A DNA stretch of 64,000 nucleotides. Source: Latrodectus hesperus (lineage: Eukaryota; Arthropoda; Arachnida; Araneae; Theridiidae). Made by a program: the position numbers and the translations under genes. Positions 40,881 through 51,670 of the stretch are shown in pieces. Under the pieces are notes generated by a model, which was not told where the DNA came from, searched no databases, and was given only the letters and a program-made list of their open reading frames with translations. Numbering within the stretch: the stretch's first letter is position 1; each line of letters opens with the position of its first letter. The DNA lies in NCBI GenBank assembly GCA_037975125.1, contig CM075858.1, positions 71,142,542-71,206,541 of the forward strand, read 5' to 3'.

Positions 40881-41439
40881 AGTGTTTTTGAAATATTTTT
40901 ACAGATAATTTTAAGAGTGCAACTATTTTGAAAAGATAAATATTTTATTCCCCCATAATAGATTTTATTAGAGATATTTTTCTTCTGAAGAAATGTTTTT
41001 AAGCTTTCAGCATAATTATAATCGGCTAACTAAATGGTAATATACAGATAAATAGATTGACAAAATATTTTTCTTGTGTACATAAAGTTTTCCTTTCATA
41101 TGAAACTTGCCTATATATAAAAATGTTTTAGTAAAATTACTTACATAACGCATTACAATATGTTTAATTTTACGATATGATGGGTTAGCCAGATACGGTA
41201 TTTTTATTCGGTGCATTGTAAAGAAAATATTCTATTCTACATTTTATGAATTCTAGGGAATATATAATATTTTCTGGATAATTTAACAAAATTAATGTAG
41301 AAACAAATAAATCTTCTTCATTTATTATGAGAATAGAAATGTATGAGCTCAAATTTATTACCTTAAGGAAAGCAATTTTCTGGGTGGAACGAGGGCTTCA
41401 TAAGAGAATACCTGGATCACAAGTTACACACAGAAAATG
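40881..41439. other. AT-rich spacer
   Basis: No feature recognised. Confidence 0.5.
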
Positions 41440-43780
41440 AACACCCACTTTTAATCCTTTCCCTTTACATACCCAGAGACAAAATTCCAAACTTCATTCA
41501 AGACATGGATAAGCTACATACTTTAAATTGAAAACTAGAAAAGCAACTTTAATTGTAAATATAAAAACTGGATCTCTGTCAAGTAACTACTAAAAATGGA
41601 AATGTCCTCAAAAATTATATCAAAAATGCAAAGTTATTATTACTAACATATACTCCCCTTACAAGTATTGGAAAAAACACTGAAAAATATTCTGGACTTC
41701 TCAACAGCAAGAGATCCTCCACAAATAATCAAAATAAAAACATTAAGTTAACTTTCTTCAGATCATTTCCTGGTTGAAATTATTCTTAACATATTTATGC
41801 TAGATAAGCCCCCACTGCGCAACAACATAACCAACTGTTATTGCCAACCAACTTGGATAAATATCAAAACGAACTGGAAAAATAAAACTTCAACTTCACC
41901 CCAATTAATACTAAAAAAAAAAGAACTAGAAAATAGAATCAAACAAATTTTAAAAAGCATATTCAAACATCATATCAAAATTAAACACAAAAAATCACTC
42001 CAGGAATCAAAAAGCTAATAAAAAAATAAATAAAATTTGATAAAAGTATCAAGAGAATAAAGAGCCAAGCAGGCGGAAACTATATAGCAGTCAAAGTAAT
42101 AAAATATAAAAAATATTCACCCTATAAACATCAACAAGAGCAATAGGAGCTCCACATACAAAACCTAGACACTCAAATTGGCTCCCTCTAGAGGTCAACA
42201 AAAAATTAAAAGCTAAATGTATAAAATTCCACCATTTCAGTTCAATGGAAGAACAATAATAACAACTCAAAAAAGAAAAAAGTATTTGCTCAACACTTTA
42301 AAAAACAATTTGAAAATAATAATCAAACAGATTCAAACACAAAAACCGTTTTCGAAAACATAATTAAAAAATTAGAAACAGCAAGTTTCTAAATTAAACC
42401 CAATAAATTACACCAAAACAAATAATAAATAGCATAAAAAAATTGAGAAACGGCAAAGCTCCAGGACAAACTAAATTACAAACAACATTCTAAAAAAGAA
42501 ACTCACAATAGCATACATTATTATAACACAAATAATCAATAACATAATTCAACAAACAACAGTCATCATAAAATTCGCACCTAAGCCTAGAAACAACCAC
42601 ACACAATAATAAAATTACAGACCAATAAGTCTTTCTTCAATTAATAGCAAAATAGAAAAAGAACATACATTACACCATATTAATAATTCATTGGAAACAA
42701 TAATATATATTCACGAACAATTTGGATTCAGACTGGTACATTCAACTGTACACCGATTTCTCAGAATTACAGAATTTATACATGAAGGTTATATCTACTG
42801 ACAGGTAACTGCTAGATCGAAGGAATATACTTTACAAACTCCTCAGTTTCAAATTCCCAACTTACTCCATAATACTAATTAAATCCTACTTCGGAAACAG
42901 AAGAGTATTTGTAAATTATGAAAATTGGAATTCATCAACACAGGAAATAAAAATGGAGTTCCAAAAAAAAAATAAATAAACTCTAGGTCCAATTCTCTTC
43001 TTAACATATGTTAATGACATTCCAAAATCCAAAACTAATAAACTGACTCTTTTCGCAGAGACACAGCAATAATTTAAAGATGTATACTAAGTAATATTTT
43101 AATAGAAAAAATCCAAGCAAATACTAAAATCTACAAACTAAATGGCTGCAAAAATGGAAAATTAATTGAAACTATGATAAAACACAGGCAATCATCTTTT
43201 CTTTCGCAAACAAACTTCCCGAAAAATCAATTGTTCAAAATAAAACAATAGAATGGCAATCAGAAGTTGACTACCTGGGAATAATCATGGACAGGAGATT
43301 CACATGGATTCCTCAAAATGAAACAAATTAGGAATAAAAATCAACTCGATCAAAGCAAACCTCTTCTCATTAATTGGGGAAATTTCTGCATTAAACTACA
43401 CAAATAAATTAATCTACACAATTCTCAGAACAATAATTATGTTTACATCCCCAATTAATGGTTACATAGCTACAGCAAGAATCCAAAAACAGGGCATCTT
43501 AAAAATATCTCTCTAAAAATGATTACAAATGTTCCATGGTATTACAGAAACCAAAAAATTAGACTTGAAACGGGAATGCCAACACTAATTAAATAAATTC
43601 AAACCTTGATCAAATTTATAATTATATAAATAGAAAAAAACATTTTTTTCAAAAATACAACCAAATTAATAAAAACTTTCTAAAATTCAAACATTAATCA
43701 ACATGATTGCTTACAAACAGACAAACTAAAAAACATCGAAGAGTTAAGCTATTTGGTCAGCCTCAGTTAATGTACTTAAC
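41440..43780 (+). mobile_element. Decayed Jockey-type LINE, endonuclease end and reverse transcriptase (LINE F)
   Basis: The plus strand carries, in correct order but in shifting frames, the end of an endonuclease (SDHFLVEII near 41760), then RT motifs: RNGKAPGQTK (about 42450), YRPISLSSINSKIEK (about 42620), EQFGFRLVHST (about 42715), GPILFLTYVNDIP (about 42990) and LTLFAE (about 43045), the catalytic position being altered from the usual ADD. Many stops and frameshifts make it inactive. Codon use is very A-rich. It is older than LINE A. Confidence 0.75.
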
Positions 43781-44099
43781 TTTTGTGTTTTCAAAGAATA
43801 CAGGAGAAAGGCATTCCTCCTATTGAAGTTATAGCTAAGCCGACGGAGTTTGACACCAGCGTTTACTCTTAAAAAACATCTATGAGGAATCAAGGATGTA
43901 GGACAATAGCGCTACTCTTATCGGAGTCCTGGGAAAGGAATAAAAATGATTTTAAATTGAAAGAATTTGCATTTTATCAATTCAGTTGGAAGGCTTCTTT
44001 GAAGCTTCTTCTGTCGGATCTTTTCTCTCTCTTTTGATCATATCTCACCGAGATTAATTAGCCCTCGGTCACTGAGATCGATTTCTGGTTTCTCAATGG

Positions 44100-46790
44100 T
44101 CATTGCATTCACTTTTAATTGTATTCACTCTTGAAAGAGGCAAAAGTGCAGGCTCAGATGGAATTCCACCTGAATTTATATTACACTCGTGTCTATAAAT
44201 TAAGGATAATGCAAGTTCAGGCAAAGAAAGAGACAGAAGCAAGACAAATGTGACTTATTTGTAAAGCCTATTTATTAAACAAAAGGTAAAGAACAAAAAA
44301 GATCCTATATGTTTGATACCATTAATAAAAATTGCGATTTTTACTCCGTGGAGCAAATTAAAAAAAGAACCTATTCACAAAAACCAGTATAAAATGGTTG
44401 GTATGATGGTTTTTCATCAGACGATGTAATATAGGCCGTACAACGCTTAGGCATGCTGAGTATCAAATTATCGATCTGATTTTGGGGAATATTACACCAC
44501 TCACACATTAATTAATGCTCTCCGAAATTCCGGTAGATACGTGGTGACGGGCTGCAATTCGTCGGCCAAGCATGTCCCACACATGCTCTATTGGATTCAA
44601 GTCCAGGGAGTATGCTGACCAGTCCATAGGGGCGATATCTTCCGACTGTAGGCGTTCGTCTACAATGCTTGCACGGTTGATTGCCAATAGGCTACACTTT
44701 GTGCTGGATAAAATGGATATACTTTCGGAGATAAGGTAAGTTTTCTTAGACATATATCCTCGACTAAACATATAGTCCGCTAATCCCAAGAAATCAAGGA
44801 CGGCTTTCAAAGAAAGCAAAGTACTCTTGCTGTATTTGTGGACTTTAAAAATATCTTTGGTAAGGTTTGGAGAGCTCAATTACTCAAAAGCTCTTATTGA
44901 AAATGGCATATCTGGAAATCTTTATAAATGGATTAAAAGTTTTCGTGATCAACGCTTTATAAGTGTTAAATATGGCCATAATGTGTCAAAGTACTTGCAG
45001 ACCAGACAAGGTTTACCTCAAAGTGCAGTGCTGAGCCCTATTCTATTTAATATTATGATGAATGACCTAATAGACAATATCTCTAAATCAATCCCAGGTG
45101 TGAATGCCTTGCTGTTTACGGTTGACATGGTAATGAGTGTTACTGTTTCTCATATGGTTGGTCTGGGATGTGTTCTACAAAGAGCCCTAAATGTTCTAAG
45201 CTCTTGGACTGATGGGAATAATATGGTAGTAAACACTGATAGGCAAATTTCCAATTTTTCTCCCTGAGTACCAAGCATCATGATATTCATCTTAGCTCTA
45301 AAGGAAAAACTAATATGAACAAATGATACATTGACATGGGTATTCACTTAGATTCAAAATTGACTTGGAAAAAACAAATTGATACTGCAATTGATAGAGG
45401 ACACTTGAGATCGAAGCTAATCAAGCTCTTGTCTGGCATCATTTGTGGCTTTACTCAAGATGTACTATGCACAGAATATAAAAGCTATATTCTTCCCACT
45501 GTTGAATAGGGAAGGTCTTAATTATTGCTTCAGATTCTAATAAACACAAACTTGATGTTTTACAGAACAGCATGTTGTGACTAGTCACTGGAGGAGCTAA
45601 ATTAACTCCTGCAGTTGGTATGGAATTGCAGACCAAATTGGAACCTTTGGGGGATAGATATAATAGATATTCTATGATTCTGTTGAAAGAATCTTAAGAA
45701 GAAAGAGAAATTTTCTACAAAATTACAGCCCATCGGTTGAGAGACTAAAATCCCATAGATTATTTCTTTCAACTATCTCTATGACACTTATGATATCTAT
45801 ACCCCAGATCACCAGGTATTTCGAGGGGTATGGAAGGATCTAGATAGGTTGGAGGTACATCTAGATCTTCTTTGGGGAGTTAAAAAACACTACACACTAC
45901 AAAGTGAGTTGAAAAGTTATGCTCTGGCTACAATTCATAGCAGATACCCTTCTGAGGATTGGCACCATATTTTCATGGATGGTTCTGTAGAAAATGCTAT
46001 AAAAATGCTGGTACTGGAGTGTATTCAAAAGATTTTAGTATGAGCTACTCTGTGGGTAATTACTGCAATATTTTCGATGGTGAACTTGCAACTATAGATC
46101 TTGCAAATGACAAATTAAAAAGCATCCATGATCAAAAAGTTGTTTTCCTTATTGATTCACGAGCTACTATTCTTTAGATTATCAATCGAAATTATAATAA
46201 TATACTAATCCACTCTAGCAGAATGAAGCTGCACGAAATTTTTAAAATCAAGGACAACGTTGCTCATCAATGGATCCCAAGCCACTGCGATATTTTTGGA
46301 AATGAGCCGGCAGACAGGCTTTCGAAAGCTGGTTCTCTTATGATCCAACCAAATCCCTCTTTGCCTTTGCGTAACATCAAAAGTGTAATCCTCAGTAAAA
46401 TAAAGGATGACAGAGTCTTCCTTTATGTTGATGCGGTTATGGACAAACAGTGAAAAACTCTATTTGATTAGAACAATAAAATTCCTGGCTCTTTACCACG
46501 AGCTGTTAATGTCCTTTGCTTTCGGATGACAACTGGACATGACTACCTGCAAAAACATCTTCATCGAATTGGTATAATAGATTCTGCTCGTTGCTTATTG
46601 TGCAATCATGATGATATGGATGACGCCCACCTCAAAAACTGCCTTTATATTTTAAAGTTTAAGACTGACTACTCTTTTGAGACTACTAAACGACTTTACT
46701 CTTGTTTTTATACTTGTTCATCTTTTTATTGGGCTGCTCGTCGATTGATTGCCGAGATGCCAAGGGCAGGCATAGGATAAAAAAATAATT
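44100..46790 (+). mobile_element. Decayed LINE with reverse transcriptase and RNase H (LINE D)
   Basis: Plus-strand motifs appear in order: RGKSAGSDGIPPEFI (44130-44180), QSTLAVFVDF (about 44815), RQGLPQSAVLSPILFNI (about 45005), then an RNase H region with a DGS motif (about 45976), FDGELATIDLA (about 46075), HQWIPSHCDIFGNEPADRL (about 46265) and TTGHDYLQKHLHRIGI (about 46530) with a Cys-rich end (CLLCNHDD). The RT catalytic motif is degraded. Stops and frameshifts abound, and a Tc1 fragment interrupts the RT region. The RNase H domain separates it from LINE A and suggests an I-like lineage. Confidence 0.75.
44186..44690 (-). mobile_element. Tc1/mariner transposase C-terminal fragment inside LINE D
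   Basis: The minus strand encodes IVDERLQSEDIAPMDW, then SLDLNPIEHVWDMLGRRIAA and, in another frame, NIPQNQIDNLILSMPKRC. This is the end of a Tc1-type DD34E transposase, where the glutamate of NPIEHVWD is the third catalytic residue. The upstream DNA-binding domain and first aspartate are missing. The fragment sits between RT motifs of LINE D, so it inserted after LINE D or was joined there by deletion. A terminal sequence near 44186-44215 may be the remaining inverted repeat. Confidence 0.8.
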
Positions 46791-46799
46791 AGATCTAGT

Positions 46800-48313
46800 T
46801 CACTTAGAATGGATTCTTGTTTATTTCCATTGCTTTCTAAATCAGATGCGCACACTCTGTTAATTACATTCGAGTCACTGAGAGGTTGAATTCGCTCCTT
46901 TTGTTCTCCCCTGGCTAGAGAAAGTTCACTCTCAATCGCTTCTTTCGTGAAAATGGTGGGTATGGATAAGAAAAAAACGATGCGGTCAACGCAACTATTA
47001 ATACTAAACTTGTCTTCCATAGAATAAGTGAAGTCCAAGGAATACTTAGTACAATTAGGAACTCATGAGTTTACGCTGTCCGAATTGGAAAAAGTTGACC
47101 AAATGTGGGAGAAATTCTCTTCGGTATTAAGTCTCAACTTTGATAAAAAAAAAAAAGTTACCGGAATTAAATATGATTCAAGATAATGAAATGGAAAATC
47201 TTCATGCTATTATTGAAAGCAACTTACCTACGAGCAATAAATTTGCAGCATTGGAGGAAACTAAACAGGAAATCAAAATATAAATGGACTAAGCTAATTA
47301 GTTAAGAATGCCCAACTAATGAGGATAGCAAATAATTAACTACCGAAACAGCAAGAGAAAATGATACTAAAGTAAGTGATTTAATTATTAAATAATGTAA
47401 ATAATGATAATTCAAATGAGCAACATAATACTATTAATCACCCTGGTACATCAGGTTGGCTGACTAAGCCCTCAGACAAAATTTCGCCTATTACTGTAAA
47501 AGATCTGCTAGTAAGATAGAAAACTCTAAACGAAGCGTTTATAAACTCAAAACGTAGCAATTATCATGCAAAGAACTCACAGCATGAAGTGCAAAGCGGA
47601 ATTGCAAATAACGAATCGCATAGGAGTGCAATAAAAATTTTGGAACAGCATAAAGTTATCATACTTATGTTTTAAATGAGAAGAAACCACTGAGCATTGT
47701 CCTTAGAGACTTGCCCATTGACGCACTAATAAATGATATTAGCGATGAGCTAATCAACTCAGGATTTGTCATATACTCAGTCCAACAAATGATACGTAGA
47801 AGAAATGAAGACTGTCAAAAAATTGCAATTATTTATTGTAACAACTTACAACTCAAAAGAAATCTATAGCATCCAATATGTTAACAACTGCATTATCAAA
47901 ATTGAATCATAAAAATCGAGGCAGAGGCCTACCCAATGTCATGAATGTCAGATGTTTCACCACTCACAAAGTATATGTAATTACAAATCGAAATGCGTAA
48001 AGTGTGGTGAAGAACACCTCGCATAGCAGAGTGAGTTAAGCCGAGGGATACCCCAGATAATGCTCTAATTGTGGAGAGGATCATCCGGTGAACTACCAAG
48101 GCAGTAGAATATTTATACAGACCAAACAAAATAGTCAAGCAGATAGCTATACCAATGGAGTCAAAATAGCTAAATAAATGGTAATCATTTGGAGAACTAA
48201 TAATAAAACTGAAAAATAAAGCTTACACATAAAATGTTAAAGAATCTCTGAAGCCAATCTATCCAATAGGCTAAATTAGTTAATCCAGTTTGTCCAATAG
48301 GCTAAATTATAAA
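46800..48313 (+). mobile_element. LINE C, 5' part: ORF1 with zinc knuckles
   Basis: A plus-strand Jockey-type ORF1 remnant. Recognisable pieces are SIVLRDLPIDALINDISDEL (about 47695) and the knuckles QCHECQMFHHSQSIC, KCVKCGEEHLA and CSNCGEDHPVNYQGS (47937-48105), split by a stop and a frameshift. Corresponding segments of LINE A have the same order. It is interrupted at 48314 by a hAT element and resumes at 51261. The 5' boundary is uncertain. Confidence 0.7.
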
Positions 48314-48617
48314 CTATAAAGCAGTGTTTCTCAAACTTATTTCATCTACCGCCCCCTTTGAAAATCAATTATTTTTCCTTGCCCCCCCCCCAATTTTTAT
48401 ACACTCCTAAAACTTAAAAACCACAATTTCATTAATTAATTTAGTTATAGTGTGCTATATTAGTCGGTTCTGGTGTTTAAACTTACATTCTAAGCTAGAA
48501 ACTTTTATCACACAGTGAGAGCAATTACTTTATAAACTTTATAATATTAATAATAGGCTTTAATAAAATTAAAAGAAACAATATAGATTGGTAATCAATT
48601 TTAGTTTTTAAACTAAT

Positions 48618-49115
48618 CTAATGGGGTGGATGAATTTGATGATTTTTAACAAGTTTATTGATATCAGGTGGGATTTTACTCAAAAACAGTTGTAAGTCGC
48701 CAAGTTTGGTAACTTGTAAATGATTTCTCTTTTTAGTAAGCAGCGTTGTCACAGTGCTAAATCCTCTTTCACGCAAATATGACGATGGGAATGATATCAA
48801 AAATTGTTGAATGATCGACCACAATCCAGGGTACAACTGCGGAATTGACTTTTGTAGCTAAAATTGTTGGTAGCCATTTTTAAATTTAATTTTTATTTCC
48901 CCGTTCGTTGTCATTTCTATAAGTTCTTCCAGCTGGGGTGATATTGCTATGTTGACATTTGAAAAAGGATTGAACACCCAGTCTGGTATTTCCAATTTCC
49001 AAATGTCCTGGAATCTTTCAATGAAATAACTGAAGATTTTCCAAATATTGGCAGTAGACGAGCAAGTTGTCATTGTTGCAGGATACTGATAAATTGGGAA
49101 AATCATGGAACTCAC
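48618..49115 (-). pseudogene. hAT transposase C-terminal part (hATC, broken)
   Basis: Segments 49115-48858 and 48836-48618 on the minus strand complete the transposase. The second contains SSYLRERGFSTVTTLLTKKR, the hATC dimerisation signature. A stop or frameshift separates the two. Confidence 0.8.
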
Positions 49116-49153
49116 ACGTTTGCCGATATTTTTCTTGTGTAAGAGCAGCTTAG

Positions 49154-50448
49154 CTACGAAAGCAGCGACAATATTTTTTGTTTTATTAAGTTCAATTCAT
49201 CGCCTTGAAGTTGGAGATTCATATCCTTAAACAATGTATAAAGATCTGTCAGGTATGCGATATCATTCTTTGATGTGATGAGGTTTTCGCGCAATGCTGT
49301 GTCTTTGTTTTCCAATAATTCTATGACAGAGACAGATTGTAAAAATGAGTCACACAATTTCCTTTTGATAGCCAACGCACTTCTGTGTGAAAGATCAATC
49401 TGTTGAAATCTACATCATTAGCAACACAAAACTGATTAAATAATCTGTCATTTAAAGAATTGTTTCGGATTTTATTGACTGCTCTGATGACATGTTGCAA
49501 TGATTGAAACAGTCGTTCACTTAAATTTCTAGCAACTAAATGCTGTCGTGATATATAACGCAATGTATAGCAATCACATCGGGAATTTTGTTTTATAAGT
49601 ACGACATGAAGCCTTTTTGACACCCTGTCATAGCTGGAGCACCATCTGTAGCAGCTGATATAATATTCTTCAAGGGAATTCCTTTTTCATCACAAAACTT
49701 TTACAGTGTTTTAAATATGGTTTCTCCTTTTGTGTCTGTCTCTAAATTTCTAGCAAGTAAAAGTTCTTGACATATTTTTTCATATTTAATGAACCTCACG
49801 TAAGACAACAACAATGCTTCATTGGTTGGTAAAGTGGACTCATCCAAATGGATTGAAAATTGACTAGTCTTCAGAGGATTGCACAATGACTCTTCAATGT
49901 TTTCAGCCATTTCATCAATTCGTCTTTGCACAGAATTATTGCTCAAAGGAGAATTTCGAGTTATATCTGCCGCCGGTTTATGGAGCACAGTAGTTATAAC
50001 TTCTTTTATCGCCGGCAAAATTAACGTTTCTCCGATGGTGTGTGGTTTACCGGTTTGAGCAATTAACAGAAAGATATTGTATGAAGCTCGAAGTCCATCA
50101 TCATCTTGCTTAGCAGCCATCGAAAAAAGTTTCGATACACTTGGCTGAGCATGATGCTTCTATTCCAGATCTTGAAAATAGGCTACATTTTTGTCCTTCT
50201 TATCTGGATGCATTTTATTTAAATGGTCTTGAAGGCTTTATAGCTTCATTTGAAAATGTTTTTGAACAAAGAAGGCACAAAGGCAAAGATGAGTTTGTCG
50301 AATTTTCTATGAATCCATATTTAATATATTCTACACTGAATTGCCATTTCTTCTTTTTTGCTTGCGACATGGCTTTTTTTAAAAAAAAAAAATATGTAAA
50401 TAAAGTGTTGAACTTAAATACTCGTTTAAAGATTGCGAGCGAAACCAC
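49154..50448 (-). pseudogene. hAT transposase, N-terminal and central parts (broken)
   Basis: Minus-strand open segments 50448-50215, 50120-49701, 49623-49321 and 49375-49154 follow one another in changing frames and together form the BED finger and catalytic core of a ZBED5-like transposase. Recognisable sequences are KKWQFSVEYIKYGF, HLDESTLPTNEALLLSYVR and HTEVRWLSKGN. No single frame spans the domain, so no active enzyme is expected. Confidence 0.8.
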
Positions 50449-51260
50449 TAATGAAAATATAAAAAAAATTGCGAGCTTTTATATAGGATTTAAATGCAGC
50501 AAGCACCGACGGGAATAAGGCAAACACACACAAACTCGTTTATCTCTTTCGACGCTCAATCGTACTGAGCAAGTTAGGACAAGTATCGATGAACCAGCCG
50601 ATTGCTACGACGTACAGTCTATTTTCGTATTGCAAAACCGCCACCTGTCGACCATTCTATTCTGAAAAGTTGCGATACGCTGGGATGGATGGATACGCCG
50701 GATTTTTCCTCAGACCGACTTTTCAGAAGCACGCATGTTAAGTAAACATTTCTCTTTTGTCTCAACCCTTTTTTGATGAACTCGAAGTAGACCTGACGCA
50801 TGCGTAAAAGCGCTGAAGGTTTCTGCAAACGAAAACGGACAGTAAATCTACGGAGCACAACATCATAAGTGCACCGGCTCCCGCAGTTAGACTTTTCACC
50901 CAGAATGTTTGCCACATTTGGCAATTCATGCATTTACACAGCTGTATGCTTTTCGTCATTTTACAACGTACGTGCATACGGCGTGCGGTCTATTTACGAA
51001 ATCTATGTTAAGTATTTTTAAGTTTTTATACTATCATATAGGGTAGGAATATAAACTAAGCATTCGTTATTGTGTAGTAGGTAGGTTTTAATTCTAGTGA
51101 AATTTAAAATATAAAGTAAATCAAATTACAAATCTACCATCACCCCCCTAACCCACGTCAACGCCCCCCATTTTTTTCTGGGCAATTTAACGCCCCCCTC
51201 TAGGTCTCAAACGCCCACAAGGGGGCGTTATCGCCCACTTTGGGAAAGACTGCTATAAAG

Positions 51261-51526
51261 GAAGAAGTGTTTTTTTACTCCTAGTCAAAAAATCAATCCC
51301 ACCTACTCTACAGAAGATATGGAAACCAAAATTACAGCATTATACAATCCTCCTGACAGCTCAATAGTAGATGATATACGATTTTACTTTCCAACTGATA
51401 TGGGCACCCTACTCGTAGGAGCCCGAAATTCTAAATCAACAGCTTGGAATTGCAAAACTAATAACAAAAATGGAAATTTATTTCTACCCCTGCTTAACAA
51501 ATATTCGCTTAAAGTAGTTATTCCCC
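51261..51526 (+). mobile_element. LINE C, middle part: endonuclease segment
   Basis: Plus-strand open frame with KITALYNPPDSS and, later, WNCKTNNKNGNLFLPLLNKY, matching the LINE A endonuclease (KITALYNPPKNK and WGCRIDNYNGKALIQIINKL). The GGDFN catalytic motif is altered to VGARN. The first part of the endonuclease is missing. It lies between the hAT and LINE A insertions and is continued after LINE A at 56473. Confidence 0.8.
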
Positions 51527-51538
51527 TCGAAGCCATTC
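51527..51538. repeat. Target-site duplication of LINE A, left copy
   Basis: TCGAAGCCATTC, identical to 56461-56472 on the other side of LINE A. Confidence 0.9.
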
Positions 51539-51670
51539 TTGAACTTGAACTTGAGGCTTTGACCTGAGTGCCAACCCGGAGGTTTCTACTCATTCAACTT
51601 GAGGTGGTGCCGATGGCCTTTAATTAAAAATCTTGTGATAAAGGAGGAGAGAGGAAGAAAAGGAAGAGGA

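Larger units (their letters stand above)
48322..51252 (-). mobile_element. hAT DNA transposon (ZBED-type), inactive
   Basis: The ends are hAT-like inverted repeats (CAGTGTTTCTCAAAC at left; reverse complement of right end CAGTCTTTCCCAAAG), both followed by C-rich CGCCCCC blocks. A perfect 8-bp target duplication, CTATAAAG, lies at 48314-48321 and 51253-51260. The minus strand encodes a transposase in pieces: a BED-type zinc finger with CLLCSKTFSNEA (about 50250), a central region (50120-49154), and the hATC dimerisation region with ERGFSTVTTLLTKKRN (about 48760). At least four frameshifts or stops disrupt it. The host copies of this family are the ZBED5/SCAND3-like genes. Confidence 0.9.

Noticed and set aside
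44508..44879. Complete 123-residue protein on the minus strand
   Set aside because: Only the C-terminal half is Tc1 transposase; the first part is the antisense of LINE D reverse transcriptase.
50141..50518. 125-residue plus-strand gene inside the hAT element
   Set aside because: Antisense of the BED-finger part of the minus-strand transposase.
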